Shown: positions 44,160-53,860, counted from the stretch's first letter. The stretch is DNA of 64,000 nt from Kiloniellaceae bacterium (GCA_021776195.1 JAJFGK010000030.1:1-64000); one strand, 5' to 3'. A program made the numbers and translations. Notes: generated by a model from the sequence alone, not told the origin.

Positions 44160-47100
44160 ATGAACGCGATTATCGAGGCCGCACTCGGCCACGCCCGCAC
44201 CGTTCTCTCGCTTCTGATCCTGCTCTTGATCGCCGGGTCCTTCGCCTATGTCACGGTGCCCAAGGAAGCCGATCCCGATATCAACATCCCGATCCTCTAC
44301 GTCAGCCTTTCCCATGAAGGGATCTCGCCGGAGGACGCCGAGCGCCTGCTGATCAAGCCGATGGAACAGCAGTTGCGCTCGATCGAGGGCGTCAAGGAGA
44401 TGCGCTCCGTCGCCTTCGAGGGCGGCGGCAACGTCACCCTGGAGTTCGACGCCGGCTTCGATCCCGACATCGCCATTCAGGACGTTCGCGACAAGGTCGA
44501 CCTGGCCAAGGCCGAACTCCCGGAGGATGCGGACGAACCGACGGTCAACGAAGTCAACATCTCGCTCTTTCCGGTCCTCGTGGTGACCCTTTCGGGCGAC
44601 CTGCCGCAGCGCAGCCTGTTGGCCCTGGCGCGCGATCTGCAAGACAAGATCGAGAGCATTTCCGAGGTCTTGACCGCCGACATCTCCGGCGACCGCGAGG
44701 AGCTGTTGGAGCTTGTCATCGATCCCCTGGTTCTGGAAGGCTATGGTCTCGACGCCCGGGATATCATCGACGCGGTCGGCCGCTCCAACCGCGTGGTCGC
44801 CGCCGGCGCCCTGGATGTCGGCCAGGGTCGTTTTGCGATCAAGCTGCCCGGGCTCTTCGAGACCCCCCAGGATATTCTCGACATGCCGGTCAAGGTCCGC
44901 GAGGACGCCGTGGTGCAGTTCCGCGACATCGGTTTCATCCGCAAGACCTTCAAGGACGCCCAATCGGTGGCGCGGATCAACGGTCAGCCCGCCGTCGCCC
45001 TGGAGATCTCCAAGCGGACCGGGCGCAACATCATCGAGACCATCGAGAAGGTCCACGCCCTGGTCGAGTCCGAACAGGCCTTCTGGCCGCCGGGCGTCGC
45101 AGTGGCTTTCAGCCAGGACAAGTCGACCAACATCCGCTCCATGCTGCGCGACCTGCAGAACAACGTCCTGAGTGCGGTTCTTCTGGTCATGGTGGTGGTG
45201 GTCGCGGCGCTGGGCCTGCGGTCGGCCGGCCTGGTCGGGGTCGCCATTCCGGGCTCCTTCCTGACCGGTATTTTGGTGCTGGCCAGTGCCGGATTGACGG
45301 TCAACATCGTCGTTCTCTTCAGCCTGATCCTGGCGGTCGGGATGCTGGTCGACGGCGCCATCGTGGTGACCGAGTACGCCGAGCGCAAACTGACCGAAGG
45401 CAACGACCCGCGCGCGGCCTATGGCCTGGCGGCCAAGCGCATGGCCTGGCCGATCATCGCCGCCACGGCCACGACCCTGGCTGCTTTCCTGCCACTGCTC
45501 TTCTGGCCCGGCGTGGTCGGCGAGTTCATGAAGTTCCTGCCCATCACGCTCCTGGCCACGCTCGCCGCGTCGCTCTTCATGGCGCTGATCTTCGTCCCGA
45601 CCCTGGGCTCGGTGATCGGCCGAACCCGGCAGGCGGCGGGAGCGAGAGACAACCTCCAGGCAGCCCAGGCCCGCGCCCTGGCCCAGGGCGCCGAGGGCAG
45701 CCTCGAGACCCTGACCGGCCTGACCCGCGTCTATGTGACGGTCCTGCGCGGCGCGCTTCGCCATCCCCTACTGGTGGTGCTGGCGGCGGTCGGCCTGCTG
45801 ATCGGCGCGCAGTACGCCTACGGCGCCTTCGGCAAGGGGGTCGAATTCTTTCCCGATGTCGAACCCGAAAATGTCGCCCTACAGGTCCACGGGCGCGGCA
45901 ACCTCTCGATCGACGAACGCGATGCCCTGATGCGCCAGGTCGAGGACCGCATCCTCGACCTGCAGCGCGAAAAGGGCGAGTTTCACACCATCTACAGCAC
46001 CACGGTCGCCACGTCGGGCACGCGCAACGACGAAGAACCGGAAGACATGATCGGCGTGGTTCGGCTGGAGTTCACCGACTGGTTCACCCGGCGCAAGGCC
46101 GACGACATCATCGCCGAGCTGCGCGAGCGCATCGAGCCCCTGGCCGGCATCATCCTGGAGCCCCGCAAGGAGGAATCCGGCCCGCCGGTCGGCAAGCCGG
46201 TCCAGGTCGAGATCGCGTCGAACTATCCCGCCTTGATCGAGCCGGCGGCGCTGCTGATCGCCGAGGGCATGCGCGGGATCGGCGGCTTCATCGACCTGGA
46301 GGATGGCCGCCCGGTTCCCGGTATCGAATGGGAGATCCGCGTCGACCGTGCCCAGGCCGCCAAGTTCGATGCCGACGTCACGCTGATCGGCAGCTACGTG
46401 CGCATGATCACCAACGGCATGAAGCTGGGCGACTACCGCCCGGACGAGTCCGACGACGAGATCGACATCGTGGTGCGCCTGCCCAAGACCTACCGCTCGA
46501 TCGACCAACTGGACCGTATCAGGGTTCAGACCCGCCTCGGCATGGTGCCGATTTCCAACTTCGTGACCCGGACTGCCCAGCAAAAGACCAGTCTGGTGCG
46601 CCGGATCGACGGCAAGCGGGTCATGACGGTGAGAGCCGATGTCGCCCAGGGCCTGCTGGTCGACACCAAGGTGCGCGAGCTGCAGCAGTGGATGAAAAGC
46701 CAGAGCTTCGATCCGCGTCTCGCGATCACCTACAAGGGAGAAGACGAGGAACAGCGCGCTGCCCAGGCTTTCCTGATGAAGGCCTTCGCCGTCGCCCTTT
46801 TCCTCATGGCGGTCATCCTGGTGACTCAGTTCAACTCCTTCTACAGCGCCTTTCTCATCCTGTCGGCGGTCATCATGTCGACCACCGGGGTGATGATCGG
46901 CCTGATTGCCACCGGCCAGCCATTCGGCATCGTGATGTCGGGTATCGGCGTGATCGCGCTGGCCGGCATCGTGGTCAACAACAACATCGTGCTGATCGAC
47001 ACCTATGACCGCCTGGCGAAAACCGCGCCCACGATCCGCGACGCGGTGCTTCAGACCGGAGCCCAGCGTCTCAGGCCGGTCCTGCTGACCAGCATCACCA

Positions 47101-47360
47101 CGATCTTGGGATTGATGCCCATGGTGCTGGGGATAAACATCGACTTTGTCGACCGCACCGTACAGATCGGCGCGCCCTCGACCCAGTGGTGGCGCCAGCT
47201 CTCGATCGCCATCGCCTTCGGCTTGGCCTTTGCCACGCCGTTGACACTGCTGGTCACGCCGGCGGCCTTGATGCTGCGCGCCAACCTCAAGGCCGCCGGC
47301 GAACGGCGGCGCGAGAAGCGGGCGGCGAGGAAGGGTCGAGGCCTGGCTCCAGCGACCTGA
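44160..47360 (+). CDS. RND efflux permease (AcrB/HAE1 family)
   Basis: 1066 residues with the HAE-type layout: first TM helix, then a large periplasmic loop (PDINIPILYVSLSHEGISPEDAERLLIKPMEQQLRSIEGV), TM2-TM6 with the proton-relay Asp in ILAVGMLVDGAIVVTEYAERK, the second large loop, and the final TM bundle (LSAVIMSTTGVMIG..., RLRPVLLTSITTILGLMPMV). It exports drugs or hydrophobic compounds using proton motive force. No TolC-type outer-membrane gene is next to it. Confidence 0.92.
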   Translation: MNAIIEAALGHARTVLSLLILLLIAGSFAYVTVPKEADPDINIPILYVSLSHEGISPEDAERLLIKPMEQQLRSIEGVKEMRSVAFEGGGNVTLEFDAGFDPDIAIQDVRDKVDLAKAELPEDADEPTVNEVNISLFPVLVVTLSGDLPQRSLLALARDLQDKIESISEVLTADISGDREELLELVIDPLVLEGYGLDARDIIDAVGRSNRVVAAGALDVGQGRFAIKLPGLFETPQDILDMPVKVREDAVVQFRDIGFIRKTFKDAQSVARINGQPAVALEISKRTGRNIIETIEKVHALVESEQAFWPPGVAVAFSQDKSTNIRSMLRDLQNNVLSAVLLVMVVVVAALGLRSAGLVGVAIPGSFLTGILVLASAGLTVNIVVLFSLILAVGMLVDGAIVVTEYAERKLTEGNDPRAAYGLAAKRMAWPIIAATATTLAAFLPLLFWPGVVGEFMKFLPITLLATLAASLFMALIFVPTLGSVIGRTRQAAGARDNLQAAQARALAQGAEGSLETLTGLTRVYVTVLRGALRHPLLVVLAAVGLLIGAQYAYGAFGKGVEFFPDVEPENVALQVHGRGNLSIDERDALMRQVEDRILDLQREKGEFHTIYSTTVATSGTRNDEEPEDMIGVVRLEFTDWFTRRKADDIIAELRERIEPLAGIILEPRKEESGPPVGKPVQVEIASNYPALIEPAALLIAEGMRGIGGFIDLEDGRPVPGIEWEIRVDRAQAAKFDADVTLIGSYVRMITNGMKLGDYRPDESDDEIDIVVRLPKTYRSIDQLDRIRVQTRLGMVPISNFVTRTAQQKTSLVRRIDGKRVMTVRADVAQGLLVDTKVRELQQWMKSQSFDPRLAITYKGEDEEQRAAQAFLMKAFAVALFLMAVILVTQFNSFYSAFLILSAVIMSTTGVMIGLIATGQPFGIVMSGIGVIALAGIVVNNNIVLIDTYDRLAKTAPTIRDAVLQTGAQRLRPVLLTSITTILGLMPMVLGINIDFVDRTVQIGAPSTQWWRQLSIAIAFGLAFATPLTLLVTPAALMLRANLKAAGERRREKRAARKGRGLAPAT

Positions 47361-47534
47361 CGAACCGGGACCCGCCAACAGAGGGCGAACCAAGCCCTGA
47401 CCCGGCCCAGTTGGGACTTTGCTATGATTGCGCGGCGGGGTCCGCTGGAGCCAATTTGCGGACCCACCCCCATTGGCCTACTAAGAACGTAGGTTACTCA
47501 AGGAAAACCCGCGTGACACGATCGAGGTGAACCA

Positions 47535-48353
47535 ATGGGCAAGTCCTTCAAAGCGGTTTTCAATCCCGAACTGTTTCCACCCATGCCCCAGGTCCGCGAC
47601 CCGTCGGACTTCGAGCGGAAGTGGGCCGTCAACAGTCCGGCGGTGCTGGCAAACATGGCTCACGCGGCCTATCTGGACCCGGCCCCGCTCACCGAACTCA
47701 TCGAGCGGTTGGGTGCGAGAAAGCCTTTCATTTACGACCGCAGGGGCGCCCAGGCTTTCCTCGCGGTGTGGCCCGACAAAGCCATTCTGGGATTTCGCGG
47801 GTCGCAAGCCAGGGAACGCCGGGTCCGCGCGCCCAGCGGCATCAGGGCCAAGGCGGTCGCCAATTTGCTGCAATCCGGCTTCAACAAGGAACTGGGTACA
47901 TTTCTCGCCAACGACGTGCTGGCGGACTTGAACTTCAGGAAGACGCTGGTTGATCGCGGGCAGGGCGTGGCGGTCCACACCGGTTTTCTGGGCGAATTGA
48001 AGAAGCTCTGGGGCGCTATTTCGGACGATCTCAGAACGGAGACCGTCGGCGTGCCGGTTTGGGCGACCGGCCACAGCCTCGGCGCCGCCATGGCGACCAT
48101 CGCGGGGATGCGTTACCCCTTCGAAGAAGTGGTGACCTTCGGCGAACCCAGGGTCGGCATCAGAATAGAACGGTCCTTTCGCGCCAAGAGACACGTCCGC
48201 TACGTCAATGGCGACGACCCGGTCACCCTGGTGCCGCCGGAAATCGGATTTGGCTACCAGCACCATGGCGAAGTTGTCCGCATCTGCGACCCCGATGGGC
48301 GGACCGATTACAAGTACGATCATTCGATCGTTTACTACGCACAGAACCTGTGA
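47535..48353 (+). CDS. class-3 lipase family protein
   Basis: 272 residues with lipase-3 features: ILGFRGS, VHTGFLGELKKLW, the nucleophile elbow VWATGHSLGAAMA (Ser181), Asp227/228 in VNGDDPVTLVPP and His263 in YDHSIVYY. This is a full triad. There is no signal peptide, so an intracellular lipase or phospholipase is more likely than a secreted one. It stands alone between the RND operon and pssA (minus). Confidence 0.83.
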   Translation: MGKSFKAVFNPELFPPMPQVRDPSDFERKWAVNSPAVLANMAHAAYLDPAPLTELIERLGARKPFIYDRRGAQAFLAVWPDKAILGFRGSQARERRVRAPSGIRAKAVANLLQSGFNKELGTFLANDVLADLNFRKTLVDRGQGVAVHTGFLGELKKLWGAISDDLRTETVGVPVWATGHSLGAAMATIAGMRYPFEEVVTFGEPRVGIRIERSFRAKRHVRYVNGDDPVTLVPPEIGFGYQHHGEVVRICDPDGRTDYKYDHSIVYYAQNL

Positions 48354-48411
48354 AGGCAGGGCCCTCTAGAGGGCGCGGGGAAGCTTCGGCACCCTTTGAC
48401 CGTCGGGCTGT

Positions 48412-49281
48412 CTAACCGGGATTCTGGCCGTTTTTATCGCCTGAAGACGCGGCGCCCGAAGGCGCGTCGGCCGGAGGCGCGTCGGCCGACGATGTGTCGC
48501 CCGAGGTCGCGGCCGCTTTCGTTCTCGCCAGATGCCTGGTCTTCTCCCGACTCAGCGATTGGATCGCCATGGGAATGGTGCTGAGGTAGAGCAAGCCGGC
48601 CACGCTCAGGGTGATCCAGGGAACCGACACCAGAAATGCCAGGGTCGCGCCCACCCCAAGCAGCACGAAGCCGACCTGGCTGCGCTTGATGCGGATCTGC
48701 TTGGCGGAAAAGGTCGGCACGCGGCTCACCATCAAGGCCGCCACGGCAAAAAGCACCAGGCAGTTCAAGAAACCGGAGCGAAAGACGGTATCGCCGAAGA
48801 CGAAGGAAAGCGCCATCGGCAAGAGCGCCAGCCCGGCCGCGCCGGGTGCGGGTACACCGGTGAAGAACTTGGCCGCCCAGGGCGGCGGGTTCTCCTCGGT
48901 CAGGCCGGTGTTGAACCGGGCCAGACGCAGGGCGCAGCAGATCGCGTAGAGCAGCGCGACGGCCCAGCCCAGACCGCGAATGTCCTGCAGGGTCCAGAGG
49001 TAGACCACAAGACCCGGCGCCACGCCGAAACAGATCACGTCGGAAAGCGAATCGAGCTGGGCGCCGAACTCGCTGGTGGCGCTCATGAGCCGGGCGATGC
49101 GGCCGTCCATGGCGTCCATCACCATCGCCACCACGATGGCCGCCACCGCCAGTTCCCAGCGTTCCTGGAGCGCCAGGCGCACGCCGGTCATGCCGGCACA
49201 GAGCGCAATCAGCGTGACGGCATTGGGGACCAGGCGATTCACCGTCAAGACGGCGCGGCGGCGGTGCGTCAGGTTCGACAT
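48412..49281 (-). CDS. pssA: CDP-diacylglycerol-serine O-phosphatidyltransferase
   Basis: 289 residues, an integral membrane enzyme making phosphatidylserine. The CDP-alcohol phosphatidyltransferase motif D-G-x-x-A-R-x8-G-x3-D-x3-D is met by DAMDGRIARLMSATSEFGAQLDSLSD (Asp56 to Asp81). Six to seven hydrophobic helices follow. The C-terminal 45 residues are low-complexity (ADAPPADAPSGAASSG). It is coupled to psd, the next step, immediately upstream on the same strand. Confidence 0.93.
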   Translation of the reverse strand: MSNLTHRRRAVLTVNRLVPNAVTLIALCAGMTGVRLALQERWELAVAAIVVAMVMDAMDGRIARLMSATSEFGAQLDSLSDVICFGVAPGLVVYLWTLQDIRGLGWAVALLYAICCALRLARFNTGLTEENPPPWAAKFFTGVPAPGAAGLALLPMALSFVFGDTVFRSGFLNCLVLFAVAALMVSRVPTFSAKQIRIKRSQVGFVLLGVGATLAFLVSVPWITLSVAGLLYLSTIPMAIQSLSREKTRHLARTKAAATSGDTSSADAPPADAPSGAASSGDKNGQNPG

Positions 49282-49308
49282 CGTGGTCTCTCCCTCCTGC
49301 CTACGACC

Positions 49309-49995
49309 TTAGGATCTTCTGCCGGAACGCGCCGGTTCATCGCTGGTCAGGTCGGCGATCACCGTCTCTCCAGCCACCATGCGCTGGCCGACCGCCACCA
49401 GCGGAAAAACCCCCGACGGCAGGTATACATCCATTCGGCTGCCGAAGCGAATCAGGCCGAAGATCTTGCCGGTGGCGACCTGGTCGCCAATCGACAGATG
49501 ACAGACGATGCGGCGGGCGATCAGGCCCGCGATCTGGACGAAACCGACCGCGCGGCCGTCCTCGGTCGTGACGGTCAAGGAATTGCGCTCGTTCAGATCC
49601 GAGGCCTTGTCGTTGGCCGCGTTGAGGAACTGGCCCTTGTGGTAGGCCATCGCGGTGATCCGACCGCCCAGTGGCACCCGGTTGATATGAACGTCGAAAA
49701 CCGACAGGAACACCGAAACCCGGGTCAGCGGCGCCTCGCCGAGCTCGAGCTCGGGCGGCGGAACGGCCAGCTCGATGGCCGAGAGGCGGCCGTCCGCCGG
49801 GCTCACGACCAGGCCCGCGCGTTGCGGGGTGGTACGTGGCGGATTGCGGAAGAAGTAGGTGCAAAAGGCCGCCAGCAGCAGCCCGATCAGAACCAGGGGC
49901 GCCCACCAGAAAGCCAACAGCGCCGCCAATCCGAGGCTGAGCGCGATAAAGGGCCACCCGGCGCGGTGAATTGGCACGATGATGCCTTCGAACAC
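49309..49995 (-). CDS. psd: phosphatidylserine decarboxylase proenzyme
   Basis: Converts phosphatidylserine to phosphatidylethanolamine with a self-made pyruvoyl group. The 228-residue protein has an N-terminal membrane segment and the catalytic part VVSPADGRL, HINRVPLGGRI, IRFGSRMDVYLP. The GS pair within IRFGSR is where the chain cleaves to give the pyruvoyl group. The start was set at GTG 49995 because GGGAGAAG lies nine bases ahead; the TTG further upstream is less likely. It forms an operon with pssA. Confidence 0.92.
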   Translation of the reverse strand: MFEGIIVPIHRAGWPFIALSLGLAALLAFWWAPLVLIGLLLAAFCTYFFRNPPRTTPQRAGLVVSPADGRLSAIELAVPPPELELGEAPLTRVSVFLSVFDVHINRVPLGGRITAMAYHKGQFLNAANDKASDLNERNSLTVTTEDGRAVGFVQIAGLIARRIVCHLSIGDQVATGKIFGLIRFGSRMDVYLPSGVFPLVAVGQRMVAGETVIADLTSDEPARSGRRS

Positions 49996-50054
49996 GGTGG
50001 TTTCTTCTCCCGTCTCAGTGTCAAGCGCTGTCCTCAACGGCCAGCATGACGCGG

Positions 50055-51572
50055 TTAGTTGCTGTCAGGAATAGTGAAAATCTGACCTGGGAAGATCAGA
50101 TCGGGGTCGGCGATTTCGCCGCTGTTGGCCTGATAGATCACGCTGTAGCGAAGCCCCTGGCCATAGACCCGGCGCGCGATGCGCCACAGCGAATTGCCCG
50201 GCTGGACGATAACCTGGCCGTCCTGCAAGACCAGGCCAGCCAAATTGGCTCTGGCAAAGGGCGTCTGCACGCGGGCGACCACCTGTCCCTCGGCGTCGAG
50301 CTGGTCGACCCGCAGATCGTGCACGCCGGGTTCGATGACGCCCTCCAACCGCGCCGGCCAGTCGCCCTTGGCATCGGCCTCGACCTCGGCCACCTGCTTG
50401 TTGTCCAGATAGACCACCACCTTGGAGCCCGGCTCGGCGCTGCCTGAAACGATAGCGTTGCCCGCTTCGTCGTAGTCGACCGCCTTGAGGCTCAACTCAT
50501 CCTGCTTGATTCCCTCGGCGTCGGGCACGCTCCGGGCGCCTTGCAGCACCTCGCTGGCGCCCTCGGCGTCGTTCGGCAGCAGCACCACCAGCGGCTCGGC
50601 GGGCGCGCCCGGTTCAGCGGTTTCACCGCTCGTGGGTGTCGCCGCCGATGGGGCGGCGCCCGTCGCCGTGCTATCCGTGGCCTCGGCGATTTCGATGCTT
50701 CCCGCGTCCGGCTCGGCGGTCTCGCCGCTGGCTGACTGGGTGGCGTCAGACTGGGCGGTGTCTGATTGGGCGGCGTCGGCCTGGGCGGCGTCAGACTGGG
50801 CGATGTCTGACTGGGCGGCGTCTGACTGGGCGGCCGTGTCCGCGGCCTCGGCCACCTGGGTGGGGACGGGTGCGGGAATCGCCACCAGCGCCACCTTGTC
50901 GGATCGGACTTCCCGACCGTCGGGCAGCACCGCCAGCAGGCTCAAGGGATGGCTTCCGGGCGCCAGGGGTGCCTCGCCAACGAAGACCCAGTTCCCGGTG
51001 GGTCCAGCGGTCACGGTACCGAGCAGCGTCCCGCCATCGAACAGACTGACCTTGCTGTTGGCCGGCGCGCGGCCGGCAATGACGGCATCGCCATTCGGCT
51101 CAACCCGCAGCACATCGAAGGAAGGTGGGACCAGCGGGCTCGCCGGCACGGCCTCGTCGCCGGTCTGCGACGATGGCGGCACCGCCGCCTGCTGGGCCGG
51201 CGTGGCCGATGGAGTCCCGGTGTCCTGGGCATCGCCCGTCGTCGAATCGTCTGCCGCCGAATCGTTTGCCGCGGTTTCAGACCCACCCTGGTCGGCGCTA
51301 TCCGGAACCGACGTCTCCGGGTTCGACGCGTCTGGGGTCGAACCGGCCGGGGCTGTGTCCGGCGCGATCGCCAGCGACTGTTCCGTTGTCGAGTCTTCGG
51401 CGGCGCCCGCCACCGCCGTGGTCGCGGTCTGGCCCGTGGATTGAGTTGTCGTTGGCGCCTCTGGCGCCGTATTCTCGACAGAGTCCGGGGCCAGCGGCCC
51501 GAACCAGAAGGACAGGCCCAGCGCGACGGCAAGAACAATGGTCACCACGATGATGACCCGGCCTTTGTTCAC
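50055..51572 (-). CDS. LysM-domain envelope protein with AQSD repeats
   Basis: 505 residues. A GTG start with AAGGGG ahead is followed by an N-terminal membrane anchor (GRVIIVVTIVLAVALGLSFWFGPL). A long Ser/Thr/Ala/Pro-rich linker contains a run of AQSD-type tetra/pentapeptides (about residues 247-281) and two Ig-like or beta-rich modules (VIAGRAPANSKVSLFDGGTLLG, VSGSAEPGSKVVVYLDNKQ). The C-terminal LysM domain has VQPGNSLWRIARRVYGQGLRYSVIYQAN. LysM binds peptidoglycan. The protein most likely stands in the periplasm. Confidence 0.82.
   Translation of the reverse strand: MNKGRVIIVVTIVLAVALGLSFWFGPLAPDSVENTAPEAPTTTQSTGQTATTAVAGAAEDSTTEQSLAIAPDTAPAGSTPDASNPETSVPDSADQGGSETAANDSAADDSTTGDAQDTGTPSATPAQQAAVPPSSQTGDEAVPASPLVPPSFDVLRVEPNGDAVIAGRAPANSKVSLFDGGTLLGTVTAGPTGNWVFVGEAPLAPGSHPLSLLAVLPDGREVRSDKVALVAIPAPVPTQVAEAADTAAQSDAAQSDIAQSDAAQADAAQSDTAQSDATQSASGETAEPDAGSIEIAEATDSTATGAAPSAATPTSGETAEPGAPAEPLVVLLPNDAEGASEVLQGARSVPDAEGIKQDELSLKAVDYDEAGNAIVSGSAEPGSKVVVYLDNKQVAEVEADAKGDWPARLEGVIEPGVHDLRVDQLDAEGQVVARVQTPFARANLAGLVLQDGQVIVQPGNSLWRIARRVYGQGLRYSVIYQANSGEIADPDLIFPGQIFTIPDSN
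50731..50835 (-). repeat. tandem 15-bp repeats encoding AQSD-type units
   Basis: Seven near-identical units of about 15 bases (GTCTGACTGGGCGGC-like on plus) lie inside the LysM gene. They encode A-A-Q-S-D type steps and are likely to vary in copy number between strains. Confidence 0.75.
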
Positions 51573-51731
51573 TACTCGATCCCCTTTCCGGCTCGAACCG
51601 CCCGCCACGGGCTGGCTGGACCGGATTTTCGTTACTTGCCCGGTTCTCTTGCCAAGCCGACGCCGGTGATGCAAGGACTTCTCGCGCCGCCGCCAACAAA
51701 TGCACGGTTGTAGTTTTACCGAGCTTCGCTT

Positions 51732-52610
51732 TTACGGCGGGCTGGTTTTCAGATATCGGGCAATTGCCAGACGGTCGGCGTCGCTGATATGGGCGGTGCC
51801 GTGTTTGATCACCTCGCGCATCGCGCCCGCCATCACGTCGCCGTCGGGGGTGAGGCCATAGTCCAGCAGGTCGGCCAAATCCGCCTCGCTCCAATCGGAC
51901 AGGGAGCGGGCCGTGATCGAGGGAACCTTCTTGCCGTCGGGCCCGGAGGGATTGCCCGCCAAAGGCAGATCCTCGTCGATCGCCCCCAGAAAATTACGCG
52001 GCGAGTGACATTCGCCGCAATGTCCAAGGTGGCGCACCAGATAGGCGCCGCGATTCCAGACCGCATCCCCGGCCGGTTCGGGCTGAAACGGGGCCGGGTC
52101 GAAAAACAGCCAACGCCAAATCCGGGTCAGCCAACGCCAGGAAAAAGGGAAATCGAGCGCATGGTCGCGATTGGCCAGCGCGACCGCCGGTTGGGACCGC
52201 AGGTAGGCCCAAAGGTCCGCCAGGTCCTGATCGTTCATGCCGCTATAGGAGGTATAGGGGAAGGCCGGGTAGTAGGGCCGTCCATCCGGGGCTTCGCCCT
52301 GGCGCAGAGCGCGCTCGAAATCGGCCTGGCTCCATTCGCCGATCCCCGTCTCTCGATCCGGCGTGATGTTGGGGCTGTAGAAAGTGCCGAAGGGCGTCGC
52401 CAGGGCCCGTCCGCCGGCCAGGAGCGGCTGTCCCTCGCCTTCTTGCGTGTGACAGCCTTGGCACCCCGCCGCGCGATAGACCTGTTCGCCCCGGGCGCTA
52501 TCTGCCTCCGCGGCCTGAATGGAATTGGCCGCCAGTCCAAGAAGACCGGCGGCCAGAAAAGCAAACCCCATGCGGCAGAAACCGGTTGCCATGGAACTGT
52601 TCCGCCGCAT
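51732..52610 (-). CDS. diheme c-type cytochrome
   Basis: 292 residues with a signal peptide (ending AANSIQA-AE). It has two haem-binding motifs, CQGCH near residue 48 and CGECH near 195, in cytochrome c domains separated by a Pro-rich middle part (YYPAFPYTSYSGMNDQDLADLWAYLRSQP). The pattern fits cytochrome c accessory subunits of gluconate or alcohol/sorbitol dehydrogenases. The start is taken at MRRNSSMATGF; a second ATG six codons on is possible. It lies just downstream of the cytochrome c' gene. Confidence 0.85.
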   Translation of the reverse strand: MRRNSSMATGFCRMGFAFLAAGLLGLAANSIQAAEADSARGEQVYRAAGCQGCHTQEGEGQPLLAGGRALATPFGTFYSPNITPDRETGIGEWSQADFERALRQGEAPDGRPYYPAFPYTSYSGMNDQDLADLWAYLRSQPAVALANRDHALDFPFSWRWLTRIWRWLFFDPAPFQPEPAGDAVWNRGAYLVRHLGHCGECHSPRNFLGAIDEDLPLAGNPSGPDGKKVPSITARSLSDWSEADLADLLDYGLTPDGDVMAGAMREVIKHGTAHISDADRLAIARYLKTSPP

Positions 52611-52624
52611 TTCGACTCTAGGGC

Positions 52625-53119
52625 CTACTCCTCCTTGGGCCCACGGAACTTCTTGTGGCAGGCGCCGCAGCCGTTGCCGCCGAAGGTCTCCATGGCCGCG
52701 CCGTAGGCATCGGCGTCGCCGCCACGCAACACGGCCGCCATGACGCCAGCTTCCTTGCCCAGATTGCTGGAGGCGGTTTCGAAGCCGGCCCAATCGGACC
52801 AGATCTCGGGCTTGGCGCGGTTCTTACCGACGGTGGCGCCGTCGGCCTGAACCGCCTCGACCTCGAACAGCCCTGGAATCTTGCTCGACAGGGCCTGGAT
52901 GCTATCCGCATGGGCGGCGGCTTCTTCCGCGGTGCCCTTGCCGGCCTTGAGGAATTCGCCAATCGCCTTCATGTGGCCGCCGATTGCCTTCATGGCCTTC
53001 TGCCGGGCCTCGACCGCCGCCTTGCGCTCGTCGGCCTGCGCGGTCTGGACCCCCATCAGTCCGGCGAACAGAGCAACGGTCAAACACATAGCGAACGGCA
53101 TCCGAAGTATACGCATCAT
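52625..53119 (-). CDS. cytochrome c' (class II c-type cytochrome)
   Basis: 164 residues with a signal peptide (about 1-29, MGVQTAQA-DE). The mature part is a four-helix bundle with the single haem motif CGACHKKFR at the C terminus, as in cytochrome c' and c556. It has R/K-x-x-AMKAIGGHMKAI as the first helix. These bind NO or carry electrons in the periplasm. GGGAGA precedes the ATG. It is in the same direction as, and 14 bases ahead of, the diheme gene. Confidence 0.88.
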   Translation of the reverse strand: MMRILRMPFAMCLTVALFAGLMGVQTAQADERKAAVEARQKAMKAIGGHMKAIGEFLKAGKGTAEEAAAHADSIQALSSKIPGLFEVEAVQADGATVGKNRAKPEIWSDWAGFETASSNLGKEAGVMAAVLRGGDADAYGAAMETFGGNGCGACHKKFRGPKEE

Positions 53120-53275
53120 TTTTCGATCTCCCTTGAAACGGTTCAGTTATCCCTGCCCGAGCGGCGAGGTTTACAAGCCACCTGTGAAGCGCTTATGAGT
53201 CAAACACAGCGGATGGAAGGGATACATCCGGAAAATGGTATGAATGTTCACTTTCTCGTTAGATGATTGGACGTT

Positions 53276-53860
53276 ATGGCCGTCTTGAAGAATCTCTGTT
53301 GCTACTGCGGTTCCTCCAACAGCGTCGACCCCAGCTACTTCGAAATTGCCGCCGACCTGGGCCACCAAGCCGCCAAGCGCGGCGTCGGCATCGTCTATGG
53401 CGGCGGCGGGGTCGGCCTGATGGGCGCGGTCGCCAACGGCGCCATGGCCGAGGACGGGCGGGTCATCGGGATCATCCCGGAGCATATCGAGAAGTGGGAA
53501 CTGGGGCTGAAGGACATCACAGAATACCTGGTGGTCGAGAACATGCACGTTCGCAAGAGCCTGATGTTCGAGCGCTCGGATGCCTTTTGCGCCCTGCCCG
53601 GCGGCATCGGCACGCTGGAAGAAGCCTTCGAAGCCCTGACCTGGCGTCAGCTCGGGATTCACGACAAGCCGATCCTGTTCCTCAATCACAAGGGTTTCTG
53701 GAATCCGCTGCTGGCGCTCTTCGAGCACATGCTGGCGGAACGCTTCATGAAGCCGCCGCTGGACAGTCTTTTTTCGGTCGCCGGGACGGTCGAGGAGGTC
53801 TTCGCCCTGATCGAAGCCGCCCCGGAACCACGCCGCCCCGACGACCTGGAACAGATTTAG
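53276..53860 (+). CDS. LOG-family protein (cytokinin riboside 5'-monophosphate phosphoribohydrolase-like)
   Basis: 194 residues. It has the Rossmann-like LOG fold: YCGSSNSVDPSYFEIAADLGHQAAKRG, VYGGGGVGLMGAVANGAM, the motif PGGIGTLEE (108-116) and MHVRKSLMFERSDAFCALPGG. The family removes the base from nucleoside monophosphates; bacterial members often act as AMP/nucleotide hydrolases. An N-terminal CCYC pair is noteworthy. It is divergent from the cytochrome genes. Confidence 0.88.
   Translation: MAVLKNLCCYCGSSNSVDPSYFEIAADLGHQAAKRGVGIVYGGGGVGLMGAVANGAMAEDGRVIGIIPEHIEKWELGLKDITEYLVVENMHVRKSLMFERSDAFCALPGGIGTLEEAFEALTWRQLGIHDKPILFLNHKGFWNPLLALFEHMLAERFMKPPLDSLFSVAGTVEEVFALIEAAPEPRRPDDLEQI

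Noticed and set aside
49996..50037. TTG-initiated extension of psd
   Set aside because: GTG 49995 has a good ribosome-binding site, and the extra 14 residues lack homology.
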